Program-made: the position numbers and the translations under genes | Notes under the pieces: model-generated | What the model was told of the DNA's origin: nothing | What the model saw: the letters and a program-made list of their open reading frames with translations, nothing else | Databases searched by the model: none | Part shown: piece after piece, positions 50,933 through 59,900 of the stretch | Layout of the letters: each line of letters begins with the position of its first letter | Numbering within the stretch: the stretch's first letter is position 1 | NCBI GenBank assembly: GCA_902776765.1 | Contig: CACYRP010000031.1 | Location: 1-64,000, forward strand | Origin: Fibrobacter succinogenes | GTDB taxonomy: Bacteria; Fibrobacterota; Fibrobacteria; Fibrobacterales; Fibrobacteraceae | Direction: 5' to 3' | DNA: 64,000 bases

Positions 50933-51241
50933 ATGGACATGAGCAAAATGCTTAAGGACCTTCAGAAAATGCAGAGCAAGATGCTTAAGGCACAAAACGA
51001 CCTCAAGGCACAGAGCTTTGACGCCGAAGCCGGTGGCGGAATGGTGAAGGTCGCCATGAACGGAAAGGGCGTACTCACGATGGTCAAGATCAACCCAGAT
51101 GCAGTCGACAAAGACGATGTCGAAGCTCTCGAAGACCTCATCATGGCAGCCGTCAACTCCGCTGTCAAGAAGAAAGACGACGCCCAGCAGGCAAGCATCT
51201 CGGATATCACTGGCGGCATGAAAATCCCCGGTTTGATGTAA
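50933..51241 (+). CDS. ybaB: YbaB/EbfC family nucleoid-associated protein
   Basis: The 102-residue protein is typical in length and pattern: Met-rich N-terminal helix (LKDLQKMQSKMLKAQNDL), then GGGMVKVAMNGKGVL and the VEALEDLIMAAVNSAVKK helix, ending GGMKIPGL. It binds DNA as a dimer and commonly follows dnaX. recR, the usual third gene, is not next to it here. Two candidate starts (MDMSKM) are close; GCGAGGA lies 9 nt upstream. Confidence 0.93.
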   Translation: MDMSKMLKDLQKMQSKMLKAQNDLKAQSFDAEAGGGMVKVAMNGKGVLTMVKINPDAVDKDDVEALEDLIMAAVNSAVKKKDDAQQASISDITGGMKIPGLM

Positions 51242-51307
51242 TTTTCGTCAAATTTCGCAAATTTCGCTGCATTTCATCCCCAAAAATTTGCGCTTCATCA
51301 ATTTCCC

Positions 51308-51343
51308 AAAAAAGCACCCTTATAGAAAGTGTGCTTTTTTTTT
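51308..51343 (+). terminator. Terminator between ybaB and the efflux operon
   Basis: AAAAAAGCAC(C)CTT and AAG(T)GTGCTTTTTT form a stem with one mismatch around ATAGA, with a run of nine T. It is followed at once by a candidate promoter. Confidence 0.8.
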
Positions 51344-51350
51344 ACATTTG
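51343..51350 (+). promoter_or_regulatory. Candidate -7 element for the efflux operon
   Basis: TACATTTG fits TAnnTTTG, 27 bp upstream of the TolC-like start codon. The -33 region overlaps the terminator stem. No operator is seen. Confidence 0.35.
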
Positions 51351-51376
51351 CGGCGTTAATTATTTTAGGAGAACGA

Positions 51377-52768
51377 ATGTCAAGGAAATTTATAGTCCTT
51401 TCCGCCCTCGCACTAGGGCTGATTGTACCGGCCTCGGCAAAAGTCTATACCCGAGATGAAGCGGTCCAGACCGCCATGGAAAACTCTCCGGACATAAAAA
51501 CTGCTGAAGAAGACCTCGTTAAAGCATCTTCCGCAGTAGATGGAGGTTATGGTGCAGCTTACCCACAAGTTGACTTGAACGCCGATATCAAATGGCTTTT
51601 GGGACGTGATGACGTAACGTTCGGCACCCCAATAGCTGATGCAGCCAATGACACTTCTATGGGAGCCAACAAATTCGACAAAAAAGTTGCAGCCCCCACT
51701 CTTGATGGTTTATCCAATGCAATGAAAGCCCAAGCTTACCCTTGGCAATCTTCCGTAAGCCTTACGGTTTCGCAAGTGCTCTATGCAGCAGGCCAAATCG
51801 GTACAGGTATCAACATCGCAAAAGGCTATAAGCTCCTCGCCGAAACACAACTTGCAGACAAAAAATCCAGCGTCCGCTACGATGTCGAAAAAGCCTTTAA
51901 TAACTTGCTCTTCATGGATTCTTCCATAACGATTCTCGAAGAAAACATCAAGTTGACCGAAGCCAACGTAGAACTTGCAAAGCAGAGCGTTATTAGCGGC
52001 ACGGGTAAAGAGCTCGATCAAATTCGTGCAGAACTCGCTCTTGAAGGTCTCAAATCCAAGTACGAAAAAACAAAAAAAGACCGCATTCTTGCAAGAAACA
52101 ACCTTTTGAGCACCATGGGCCTTGATTGGGACTCCGACGTAGAATTCTCTGGAGAACTCCGCAGCCCCGATTCCAATTTGCCTTATCCAGACACGGCTAT
52201 GACCAATGTTTTGCAGCGTCGTAAAGAAATCGCACTTCTCAAGACAAAAGAAGATATCGAAGCTAACAAAATCGACATTGCCGAAGCCGAATACAAGCCG
52301 ACAGTAGCCCTGTATGGCGGAATCGTCTACAGCAACAATCAAAACGAATTCTACAAGTGGGACGCCCCAAAGTGGAGCAAATTGAACAAATTTGTAGGCC
52401 TTAAACTGACAATGAACCTTTTCAAGGGATTCCAATCCCAAGAAGGTGTTGTCCAAGCCAAGTCCACTCTCCGCTCTGCACAGATTGCACGCGAAAATGC
52501 AGAACGCGGTTTCCGTATTCAAATTGAATCTTGCGCTAATACGCTCGAAGATGCACAAACGCAGCTCGGTATCCAAAAGCGCCAAGTTGACTTGGCAACC
52601 CGCAACTACGACATGACCGAAGCGGCTTACAAAATTGGTCGCGAAACACAAATCAACCTGCTTGATGCAAACGTGAAACTTCGCGAAGCAAAAGTGAACT
52701 ACATGCAAGCGGTGCTCAACTGGAATGACGCCTACAACGCATTGCTCCAAGCCACAGGTGAATACTAA
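51377..52768 (+). CDS. TolC-like outer-membrane efflux protein
   Basis: The 463-residue exported protein has a signal peptide (FIVLSALALGLIVPASA) and two OEP repeats of long helices and short strands. Motifs include YTRDEAVQTAMENSPDIKTAEE near the start and the second-half NLFKGFQSQEGVVQAKSTL and GRETQINLLDANVKLREA. It would form the outer-membrane channel of the tripartite pump encoded by the next two genes (23 and 20 bp spacers). The ATG at 51377 has AGGAG 7 nt upstream; the reading from 51329 would run through the terminator. Confidence 0.9.
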   Translation: MSRKFIVLSALALGLIVPASAKVYTRDEAVQTAMENSPDIKTAEEDLVKASSAVDGGYGAAYPQVDLNADIKWLLGRDDVTFGTPIADAANDTSMGANKFDKKVAAPTLDGLSNAMKAQAYPWQSSVSLTVSQVLYAAGQIGTGINIAKGYKLLAETQLADKKSSVRYDVEKAFNNLLFMDSSITILEENIKLTEANVELAKQSVISGTGKELDQIRAELALEGLKSKYEKTKKDRILARNNLLSTMGLDWDSDVEFSGELRSPDSNLPYPDTAMTNVLQRRKEIALLKTKEDIEANKIDIAEAEYKPTVALYGGIVYSNNQNEFYKWDAPKWSKLNKFVGLKLTMNLFKGFQSQEGVVQAKSTLRSAQIARENAERGFRIQIESCANTLEDAQTQLGIQKRQVDLATRNYDMTEAAYKIGRETQINLLDANVKLREAKVNYMQAVLNWNDAYNALLQATGEY

Positions 52769-52791
52769 GATTTAAGAGGAAGACAACAATC

Positions 52792-53841
52792 ATGAAAACG
52801 ATTACAAAAACACTCATTACTATTTCTGCCCTGTCGCTCCTCCTTGCCGGATGTGGCGAAGCCAAGAAAGACGCAAAGTCCGAAAAGAAAGTTTCGACCA
52901 TCGAAGAAATCCAGAAGGTTAAAGGCAAGCCCGCCCGTGTCGTAAAGGCCAACATTGTAAAACTCACTGATGTCCGCGCCTTCAGCGGCACTATTGAAGG
53001 CAGCCAACAGACAACCGCAACAGCCAAGCTCGGCGACCCGATTGCCAAGATCAACGTCAAAGTCGGCTCCAAGGTCAAGAAAGACCAGGTCCTCGCCAAA
53101 TTCGTATTCACCGGCGATAACACCAGCTACCAGCAAGCTAAGGCAAACATCGAACTTTCTGAAAAGACTCTCGCCCGCACTAAGGAAGTGCAAGCCAAGG
53201 GTGGCGTTTCTCAACAGGACGTCGATCAACTCGAAACGAAGTTGAATGTAGACAAGATGAACCTCGAAACCGCACGCCGTGCAACACTCGTGCTCGCCCC
53301 GTCTTCGGGTACAGTTACCGAAGTGAAGTACAAGGTCGGTGAAGTTCCGGGTGTCGGTGGTGCCATGTTCACCATCGCAAACCTCGACAAAGTAATCCTC
53401 AAGCTCAACGTCACAAGTTCCGAAATCGGATTCTTCAAGAAGGGCGCCAAGGCAACAATCGAACTGAACGGCGAAAAGCTCCAAGGCGAAGTGAGCCTCA
53501 TCCCGCTCGCCGCAAACCCGATTACGCGTTTCTTCCCGGTCGAAGTCACCTTCAAAAACAAAAATCGTAAACTCCTCCCGGGCATGTACCTCACCACAAA
53601 GATTGACGCCCGTGAAGTCACCGGCGTTACCGTCCCTGTCGAAGCCATTGTCTATAGCAACGGCGTGAACTCGGTCTGGATTGTCGATAAGGAAGGCAAG
53701 GCCAAGCGCAAAATTGTGCAACTCGGTGTGCAGACCAAGACCGACATTCAAATCAAGGATGGCCTTAGCGAAGGCGATGTCGTGATGGTCGAAGGCCAAA
53801 ACCGCATGAACGATGGCGACAAGGTGCTGATTGTCGAATAA
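52792..53841 (+). CDS. RND efflux periplasmic adaptor (membrane-fusion protein)
   Basis: The 349-residue lipoprotein (LSLLLAGC, Cys20) has the adaptor order: beta-barrel/lipoyl half (FSGTIEGSQQTTATAKLGDPI, LAKFVFTG), an alpha-hairpin (about 115-150), the second lipoyl half (LVLAPSSGTVTEVKY) and a C-terminal beta-barrel and membrane-proximal domain (ITRFFPVEVTFKN, VPVEAIVYSNG). It bridges the inner-membrane pump and TolC. It lies between the genes for its two partners. Confidence 0.93.
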   Translation: MKTITKTLITISALSLLLAGCGEAKKDAKSEKKVSTIEEIQKVKGKPARVVKANIVKLTDVRAFSGTIEGSQQTTATAKLGDPIAKINVKVGSKVKKDQVLAKFVFTGDNTSYQQAKANIELSEKTLARTKEVQAKGGVSQQDVDQLETKLNVDKMNLETARRATLVLAPSSGTVTEVKYKVGEVPGVGGAMFTIANLDKVILKLNVTSSEIGFFKKGAKATIELNGEKLQGEVSLIPLAANPITRFFPVEVTFKNKNRKLLPGMYLTTKIDAREVTGVTVPVEAIVYSNGVNSVWIVDKEGKAKRKIVQLGVQTKTDIQIKDGLSEGDVVMVEGQNRMNDGDKVLIVE

Positions 53842-53861
53842 TCGACACTGGAGAATAGCCA

Positions 53862-56800
53862 ATGATTAAAGCCAGTATTTACAAACCAATCACCATGCTC
53901 ATGGTCATCTTGACCGTGGTGGTGTTCGGTCTTTATACCTATTCCATGATGGTGGTGGACTTGATGCCGAAATTCGAAGTCCCCGTGGTTACGGCCACCA
54001 TCATTTACAAGGGCGCAAACCCTGAAGAAATCGAAACCACAATTATCAAGCCGATTGAAGAACAGGTGGAACTCGTGGACGGTATCGACTACGTGCAGTC
54101 CATCTGCTTGGAAAACTACGGCATTATCGTCGCCATGTTCAACATGGGCGTGAACGTGGACGTTGCCGCAAACGACGTGCGTTCCAAGGTGGACCTCGCC
54201 TCTGCGGACTTCCCGGATGCAGTACAGGCTCCGATTATTTCAAAGGTCGATATTAACGGTGCCGCCATCATGGCAATTTCGTTTACCGGCCCTCTGAACT
54301 CTACGGAACTCCGCCAGAAAGTCGAAGACGAAATCGAACCGCTCTTCACTTCTGTTTCCGGTGTTGCTAGCGTCGATATTTTCGGTGGTACAACCCGCCA
54401 GATCGCCATCGAAGTCGACAAGGAAAAAATGATGGACCGCGGTGTCGATATCGGCACCATGATGGGCCTTTACGGCATGTCCAACGTAAACCTCCCGATT
54501 GGTGAAGTTATCGGCAAGCACAAGAACACGTCTGTGCGTACCGCAGGTAAGTTCAAGAACCTCGATGAAATGCGCAACATGGAAATTCCGACGGAAAAGG
54601 GAGTCGTCAAGCTCTCTGAAATTGCCGTCGTGAAAGATACCATCGAAACAATTACATCGACTTCCCGCTTTAACGGCATCAACTCAGTCGCTCTCGATAT
54701 CAAGAAGCGTTCCGACGCAAACGTCGTGGAAGTTTCCAGAGGCGTGCTCAAGCGTTTGGAAGAAGTCAACAAGACTCTCCCGGAAGGCTTCAAGCTCACG
54801 CTCATTTACGACAAGTCCGAAGCTGTGAACGAATCTATCGATAACGTTATTCAAAACATCATTATCGCCATCGTGCTTACCGCCGCCCTCTTGCTCTTGT
54901 TCCTCGGCAAGTTCTCCACGATGATTATCGCAGCCCTCACGATGCCGATTTCCGTGATTGGCGCTTTCACGCTCATGTACTTTGCAGGTTTTGGTATCAA
55001 CATGATGTCCCTCATGGCTCTTTCGAGTTCCGTGGGTCTGTTGGTGACAAACTCCATCGTCGTGCTTGAAAACATCAACAGCAAGTTGAACCAAGGCCTT
55101 GACCCGAAGGAAGCCGCCTACAAGGGCACCTCCGAAATCATGATTGCCATCATGGCATCAACACTCACCAACGTCTGCGTGTTCGTGCCTATCGCATTCA
55201 TGAAGTCCATCGTAGGTATCTTCTTTAGAACATTCGGTATGACCATGGTGTTTGCAACGTTCGTGTCGCTCCTCGTGACATTTACGCTTACACCGCTCAT
55301 GGCCGCCTACTTGTTCAAGGGTAAAAAGAAAGACGAAAACGGCAACATCATCGAAGAAAAGCCAGGCTTTATCGGAAGCCTGCTGGGACTTTTCCCAAAG
55401 GCCTTGAACGGTGTTCGTTTTGTCTACTTGAAGATGCTTGGATTCTGCCTTTCTGTTCCGGGCGTGATTGTCCAGGTTCTCGCTCTTATGGGAACATGTG
55501 CTATCGTGTACCTTATGGCTACGCAGTACTTGACGGTTGAACTAGCCCCGAGACAAGACCAAGGCATGATGAGCATCAAGCTCGAAATGCCCGTAGGTAC
55601 GAATATCGAAACGACCGACAGTGTCGCACGCATTATCGAATCCCGCGTCAAGGATATTCCTGAAATTGTTCACTACAGCATGAACGTGGGTGGTTCCAAC
55701 GGCTTTACGACCGTAAACCAGGCTACCATGCGTGTAAGGCTCTTGAAGGACTGGGAAAAGAAGAAAATGAAAGACTGGAAGGGCAGACACCGCAGCACCG
55801 ACGAAATCGTCGACTCCATCCGCCCGTACCTCGCCAACATTCCTGACGCCTACATTTCCGTGAAATCCACCTCCGCCTCTGAAATGCAGAACAACTCCGC
55901 CGGTGACGTGGTGCTCGAAGTGAGCGGTCTCCATGCAGACTCCGTGATTAAGGCTTCTCAAATCGTCCTTGACCGCGTCAAGGAAAAGATTGACGGTATC
56001 GTGGATATCAAGACAAGTTACGAAGCCGGTAAGCCGGAAATCCGCTTGATTCCGAATCGTGCAGCACTTGCCGACTACGGTGTAACGCTAGAAACCGTCG
56101 CAAACTACAACTACATCGCAGTGAACGGTTTCGAAGCAGGACAATATACCGAAGACGGTGAAGAATACGACGTTTATGTGCGCTTGATGGAAAAGGATAG
56201 ACAGAGCCATGCCGACATCGAAGACTTGCCAGTCAAGACGCCAAAGGGCTACGTAAGTGCAAGTGAGCTCTTCCACATCGAAGATGGTGCAGGTCCGACG
56301 CGTATTGACCGTAAGCGCAAGATGAGACGTGTTGACGTTTCGATGAACTTGCTCCCGGGCCACACGACCGGTGAAATCATGGGCAAGCTTGGCGAACTTA
56401 CCGCAAGCATGAAGGACGAACTCCCGGAAGGCATCACGTTCAGCTTCGGTGGTAACGCCGACATGCAGAATGACATGCAGAAGGAATTCATGACGGCAAT
56501 CGTGATGGCAATTCTCCTCACCTATATCTTGCTGATTGCTCTCCTCGAAAGCTTTGCCCAGCCGTTCATTATCATGACGACCATCCCGATGGGCGCTATT
56601 GGCGTGCTCCTCGCCCTTATCTTTACCGGCAAGGCACTCTCCATGATTGCCCTCATGGCTATCGTGATGTTGATTGGTGTGGTGGTGAACAACGCCATTC
56701 TTTTGCTCGACGAAGCAAACCGTCTGTTGCGTAGTGGAAGCATGGGCCGCCGTTCGGCAGTGTTGACCGCAGCAAAGTCCAAGTTCCAGCCGATTATGCT

Positions 56801-57026
56801 TGCAACGCTTGCATCCGTGATTGCACAGCTTCCGCTGGCATTTGCTCTCGGTGGTAACGTGGCCGCCATGACGCAGCCGATGGGTATCGCCTCTGTGGGT
56901 GGTTTGATTGTGTCCGCAGTGCTTACCATGTTCCTCGTGCCGACATTCTTCTGGCTCCCGAACGCCCTCTTTAGCAAGGCAAAGAAAGGCGCCAGCAAAG
57001 TCAAGGCAAAGTTCAGTAAGGCATAA
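53862..57026 (+). CDS. RND (HAE1/AcrB-type) efflux pump, inner-membrane transporter
   Basis: The 1054-residue protein has the RND layout: a first TM helix (PITMLMVILTVVVFGLYTYS), the large porter loop (VPVVTATIIYKGANPEEIET), TM2-6 with SVGLLVTNSIVVLENI (TM4 motif normally GLLVDDAIVVVENI) and a second half with GVVVNNAILLLDEANRL in TM10. The TM4 Asp-Asp pair used for proton relay is replaced by Thr-Asn (LLVTNSIV), which is unusual; the TM10 motif is similarly NNAI. Proton coupling may therefore use other residues. The substrate is unknown. A terminator follows. Confidence 0.92.
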   Translation: MIKASIYKPITMLMVILTVVVFGLYTYSMMVVDLMPKFEVPVVTATIIYKGANPEEIETTIIKPIEEQVELVDGIDYVQSICLENYGIIVAMFNMGVNVDVAANDVRSKVDLASADFPDAVQAPIISKVDINGAAIMAISFTGPLNSTELRQKVEDEIEPLFTSVSGVASVDIFGGTTRQIAIEVDKEKMMDRGVDIGTMMGLYGMSNVNLPIGEVIGKHKNTSVRTAGKFKNLDEMRNMEIPTEKGVVKLSEIAVVKDTIETITSTSRFNGINSVALDIKKRSDANVVEVSRGVLKRLEEVNKTLPEGFKLTLIYDKSEAVNESIDNVIQNIIIAIVLTAALLLLFLGKFSTMIIAALTMPISVIGAFTLMYFAGFGINMMSLMALSSSVGLLVTNSIVVLENINSKLNQGLDPKEAAYKGTSEIMIAIMASTLTNVCVFVPIAFMKSIVGIFFRTFGMTMVFATFVSLLVTFTLTPLMAAYLFKGKKKDENGNIIEEKPGFIGSLLGLFPKALNGVRFVYLKMLGFCLSVPGVIVQVLALMGTCAIVYLMATQYLTVELAPRQDQGMMSIKLEMPVGTNIETTDSVARIIESRVKDIPEIVHYSMNVGGSNGFTTVNQATMRVRLLKDWEKKKMKDWKGRHRSTDEIVDSIRPYLANIPDAYISVKSTSASEMQNNSAGDVVLEVSGLHADSVIKASQIVLDRVKEKIDGIVDIKTSYEAGKPEIRLIPNRAALADYGVTLETVANYNYIAVNGFEAGQYTEDGEEYDVYVRLMEKDRQSHADIEDLPVKTPKGYVSASELFHIEDGAGPTRIDRKRKMRRVDVSMNLLPGHTTGEIMGKLGELTASMKDELPEGITFSFGGNADMQNDMQKEFMTAIVMAILLTYILLIALLESFAQPFIIMTTIPMGAIGVLLALIFTGKALSMIALMAIVMLIGVVVNNAILLLDEANRLLRSGSMGRRSAVLTAAKSKFQPIMLATLASVIAQLPLAFALGGNVAAMTQPMGIASVGGLIVSAVLTMFLVPTFFWLPNALFSKAKKGASKVKAKFSKA

Positions 57027-57050
57027 TTAAATTTCATTAGACAACTCCGC

Positions 57051-57078
57051 AAAGTCCTCCACCCGGGGGACTTTTTTT
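57051..57078 (+). terminator. Terminator of the efflux operon
   Basis: AAAGTCCTCC, loop ACCC, GGGGGACTTT (one G-T pair), then TTTT. Confidence 0.88.
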
Positions 57079-57085
57079 GTGCAGT

Positions 57086-57191
57086 GTCATCCTGAACAAA
57101 GCCCGTAAGGGCGACGTGAAGGATCCAGTTAAGCTTTGATTTTTCACAACAAGAAATTACTGGATCCTTCCCCCTTCGGTGTCAGGATGAC
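57086..57191. repeat. Head-to-head pair of CGTCATCCTGA-family elements
   Basis: The left half GTCATCCTGA...GAAGGATCCAGT (57086-57129) and right half ACTGGATCCTTC...TCAGGATGAC (57159-57191) are inverted, forming a roughly 105-bp imperfect palindrome between the efflux terminator and the GspE-like gene. Confidence 0.8.
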
Positions 57192-57271
57192 TTTACGGCA
57201 CTTTGCAAACCATAGGTTGCAAAATTTTCAGAAAATAGATTTTTGAGATTTTTTCTTTGTATTTTACGGGG

Positions 57272-58603
57272 ATGAATCAAATAAACTTGTCTAAAAAATG
57301 GTGCCAGAGAAACGGAATTGCAGTTGTTGAATGCGTTGGGGAAAATTCTAGAGAATGCGCCGAAACATGCGCAGCACCTATGAAAGTTGCAGTTTCGAAC
57401 GCAAGTGACGAACTTTTGCTGGAAAAAATTCGATTTGCAACACAAAAGTGCGTCATCCCCGAAGAGCACTCCCCTGCGGAAATCCGGCTTATGCACAGCC
57501 ACGCCGCAAGCATTGACGATGAAGATTTGCTCAAGCATATCAAGCAGTTGGACGCATCGCGCAACACGTCTTGGGAATCAGAGCCCATTGTGAATTTCGT
57601 CAATAGCCTTATCGTCAAGGCGCTCCAGAAAAAAGCAACCGATATTCACCTTGAACCGATGGCAGACTCGCTTCGAGTGCGGTTCCGCATTGACGGACTT
57701 TTAACGGAATACCGTTCGTTTCCGCAATGGCTAGCCGAGCCCGTTTTGATTCGCCTGAAAGTCATGGCAAATGTCGATATCACGGAGCGCCGATTGCCGC
57801 ACGACGGGAGTTTTGCATTCGAAGATTTTCGCGAAAAAGTGAACGTGCGCTTAAGTACCATTCCCGTAAACAACGGCGAGAAATGCGTTTTGCGATTGCT
57901 AAGCGCAAACGATTCTGCACAAACGCTCGAAAGCCTTGATTTTAGCGAAAAGACGCTACAAGCACTACGCCGCATTTTCAGCGCCCCGCAAGGTTTATTC
58001 CTCGTCACTGGCCCGACAGGCAGCGGAAAGACGACAACGCTTTACGCAGGCCTCCGCGAAATCATCCAGCGGAAAATCAACGTCACAACAATCGAAGACC
58101 CCGTTGAATACGAACTTCGCGGCGCCAATCAAATTCCCGTGAATGAAAAATGCGGATTCACGTTCGCACTCGCATTGCGTTCCATATTACGCCAAGATCC
58201 CGACGTGATTCTCGTTGGCGAAATCCGCGATGCAGAAACTGCACAAATTGCAATTCGAGCCGCACAAACAGGGCATTTGGTTTTAAGCACCCTGCACACG
58301 AACAGCGCCAAAGGCGCGGCACCACGCTTAATTGATCTCGGCATTTCTCAAAGTATTTTAAACGAAACCTTGCTCGGCGTTTTCGCTCAGCGCCTCGTGC
58401 GAAAAACAGCAAAATGCACGGATGCCGACGCTTTGGATAACGCAACAAACGCACCCAAATATAGCGGCAGAACCATCGTCTGCGAATTGCTGTCACCAAA
58501 CGGCACCTACGCCGACGGCACCATGCACGATAACGCGCAAAAGCTAGTGATGGAAGGAATCACCGACGAAAACGAAATCGCAAGAGTACTTGGAAATAGG
58601 TAA
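57272..58603 (+). CDS. GspE/PilB-type secretion or pilus ATPase
   Basis: The 443-residue protein is a short member of the T2SS/T4P ATPase family. It has ATDIHLEPMADSLRVRFRID (Asp box region), Walker A VTGPTGSGKTTTLY, TTIEDPVEYE, Walker B VILVGEIRDAETAQI and the His box GHLVLSTLHTNSAKGAA. The N-terminal MshEN domain is largely missing and the C-terminal tetracysteine zinc site is absent (a lone KTAKC and VCELL remain). It may power type IV pili (with pilMNOPQ at 2-7 kb) or a type II system. It stands alone, so the partner is undetermined. Confidence 0.85.
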   Translation: MNQINLSKKWCQRNGIAVVECVGENSRECAETCAAPMKVAVSNASDELLLEKIRFATQKCVIPEEHSPAEIRLMHSHAASIDDEDLLKHIKQLDASRNTSWESEPIVNFVNSLIVKALQKKATDIHLEPMADSLRVRFRIDGLLTEYRSFPQWLAEPVLIRLKVMANVDITERRLPHDGSFAFEDFREKVNVRLSTIPVNNGEKCVLRLLSANDSAQTLESLDFSEKTLQALRRIFSAPQGLFLVTGPTGSGKTTTLYAGLREIIQRKINVTTIEDPVEYELRGANQIPVNEKCGFTFALALRSILRQDPDVILVGEIRDAETAQIAIRAAQTGHLVLSTLHTNSAKGAAPRLIDLGISQSILNETLLGVFAQRLVRKTAKCTDADALDNATNAPKYSGRTIVCELLSPNGTYADGTMHDNAQKLVMEGITDENEIARVLGNR

Positions 58604-58718
58604 TAGGTTTTAGGTTACAGGGATTAGGAAAAGAATCACGAGCTTCGCTCGTCTTTATAAGGAGGCGAAGCCTCGATTATCATCCTAACACCTAATACCT
58701 AACCCACTAAAACCTAAT
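58604..58718. repeat. TTAGGT/CCTAA-bracketed hairpin island
   Basis: AATAGGTTTTAGGTTACAGG on the left, hairpins ACGAGCTTCGCTCGT and GAGGCGAAGCCTC in the middle, and CCTAACACCTAATACCTAAC on the right, between convergent genes. Confidence 0.75.
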
Positions 58719-59873
58719 TCACTTCTTCCCGCCGAACCACGAATTAATATCGTCGCCTTCTTTCATGGAAAAATTAAGGTTTTCAAGACCTTCGCCAAGT
58801 ACAATCGTACGAATACCAGCTTGTTCAAAAACAGATTGCAAGTATTCTGTACCACTGCGGCCCGCTTCATCTTTGTCCAAACAAAGCATAACATTCTTAT
58901 TTTTGAAAAGCGGGAGCCATTCTGTCTTGAACGAGCGAACACCGGGAATGCCAATAGCAGATATATTTTGTCCTAAAAACGTGAGCGTATCAATAACCCC
59001 CTCGCATAAATAAACCCATCCCGGTTTTTGATCAAGAACAGAAACGTTGTACGGATACGGAACCGTCCCTCGCAAATTCAATTCCTTGGGAACAACGGAA
59101 CTATTAATGGCTCGCGCCTGAAAATAAAACGAACGGCGCTTTGCATCGAGGTAAGGGAAAAAAAGCGGATGTTTATAATACCTCAAATTTCCGTTTTCAT
59201 TGAAAAGCCCTACATACTTGAGGACTTCCAAATCGTAAGTTTCTTTGAGTTTATCGCTAATCGCACCATAATCCGTAATCGTGCGCAAAAGCATCCTATC
59301 CCAAATCGGTTTGTGTATGCGACGACGCGCCAAGTATGCCGCTGCAGGAGTCCTATCAACAGGACTCAACATTTTCAAGAACGAAAGGATAATCTTCTTG
59401 CGTTCATCTTCGCTAACAAGTTCTTTTGCAGGCTCTGGTGAGGTATATTCAAGAGCCGCTTCGCGCACCGCCACTTTTGCCACAAACGAGGCGTTTTGCG
59501 CTGTCGTATGAACCTGCGCCGAAGCAACTGCGGGCGAAGCGTTCGGCGCCATAACGCGATTTTGCACAGCGTTCTTTACACCAGGCACCAAGAATCCATA
59601 CGTTTCCTTGAGCCAGTTTAAAGCCTCTAAAAAGGAACAATTCTTGACAATCTGAACAAGCGCAATCACATCGCCGCGAACATCGTCACACACCCAGCAA
59701 CGGAAAGTTCCCCGTTCTTCAGAAAAAGAAACCGAAGGAGTTCTATCGCCATGAGAATGGCGCGTTGGGAAAAAGCAACGGCAACGATTGCGCACCACAG
59801 GAATGCCCAAGTCCACAGCGACCTTCGTAATCGAGAGTGCAGCCTTAAATTGTTTGAGTTCCTCTTCTGTCAT
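58719..59873 (-). CDS. DnaG-like primase / TOPRIM protein
   Basis: The 384-residue protein has a CHC2-type zinc-finger at the N-terminus (Cys31/Cys33, His39 or His41, Cys59, Cys62; DRTPSVSFSEERGTFRCWVC, then GDVIALV) and a TOPRIM fold at the C-terminus (VYLCEGVIDTLTFLGQ, LCLDKDEAGRSGTEYL). It lacks the usual DnaB-binding domain of housekeeping DnaG (about 600 residues), so it is more like plasmid/phage primases or a specialised one. The start is placed at the ATG 59873; the long upstream frame is the antisense of murB. Only 27 bp separate it from the divergent murB. Confidence 0.8.
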   Translation of the reverse strand: MTEEELKQFKAALSITKVAVDLGIPVVRNRCRCFFPTRHSHGDRTPSVSFSEERGTFRCWVCDDVRGDVIALVQIVKNCSFLEALNWLKETYGFLVPGVKNAVQNRVMAPNASPAVASAQVHTTAQNASFVAKVAVREAALEYTSPEPAKELVSEDERKKIILSFLKMLSPVDRTPAAAYLARRRIHKPIWDRMLLRTITDYGAISDKLKETYDLEVLKYVGLFNENGNLRYYKHPLFFPYLDAKRRSFYFQARAINSSVVPKELNLRGTVPYPYNVSVLDQKPGWVYLCEGVIDTLTFLGQNISAIGIPGVRSFKTEWLPLFKNKNVMLCLDKDEAGRSGTEYLQSVFEQAGIRTIVLGEGLENLNFSMKEGDDINSWFGGKK

Positions 59874-59900
59874 TGCACAAAGAATATATATATTTTCGCC

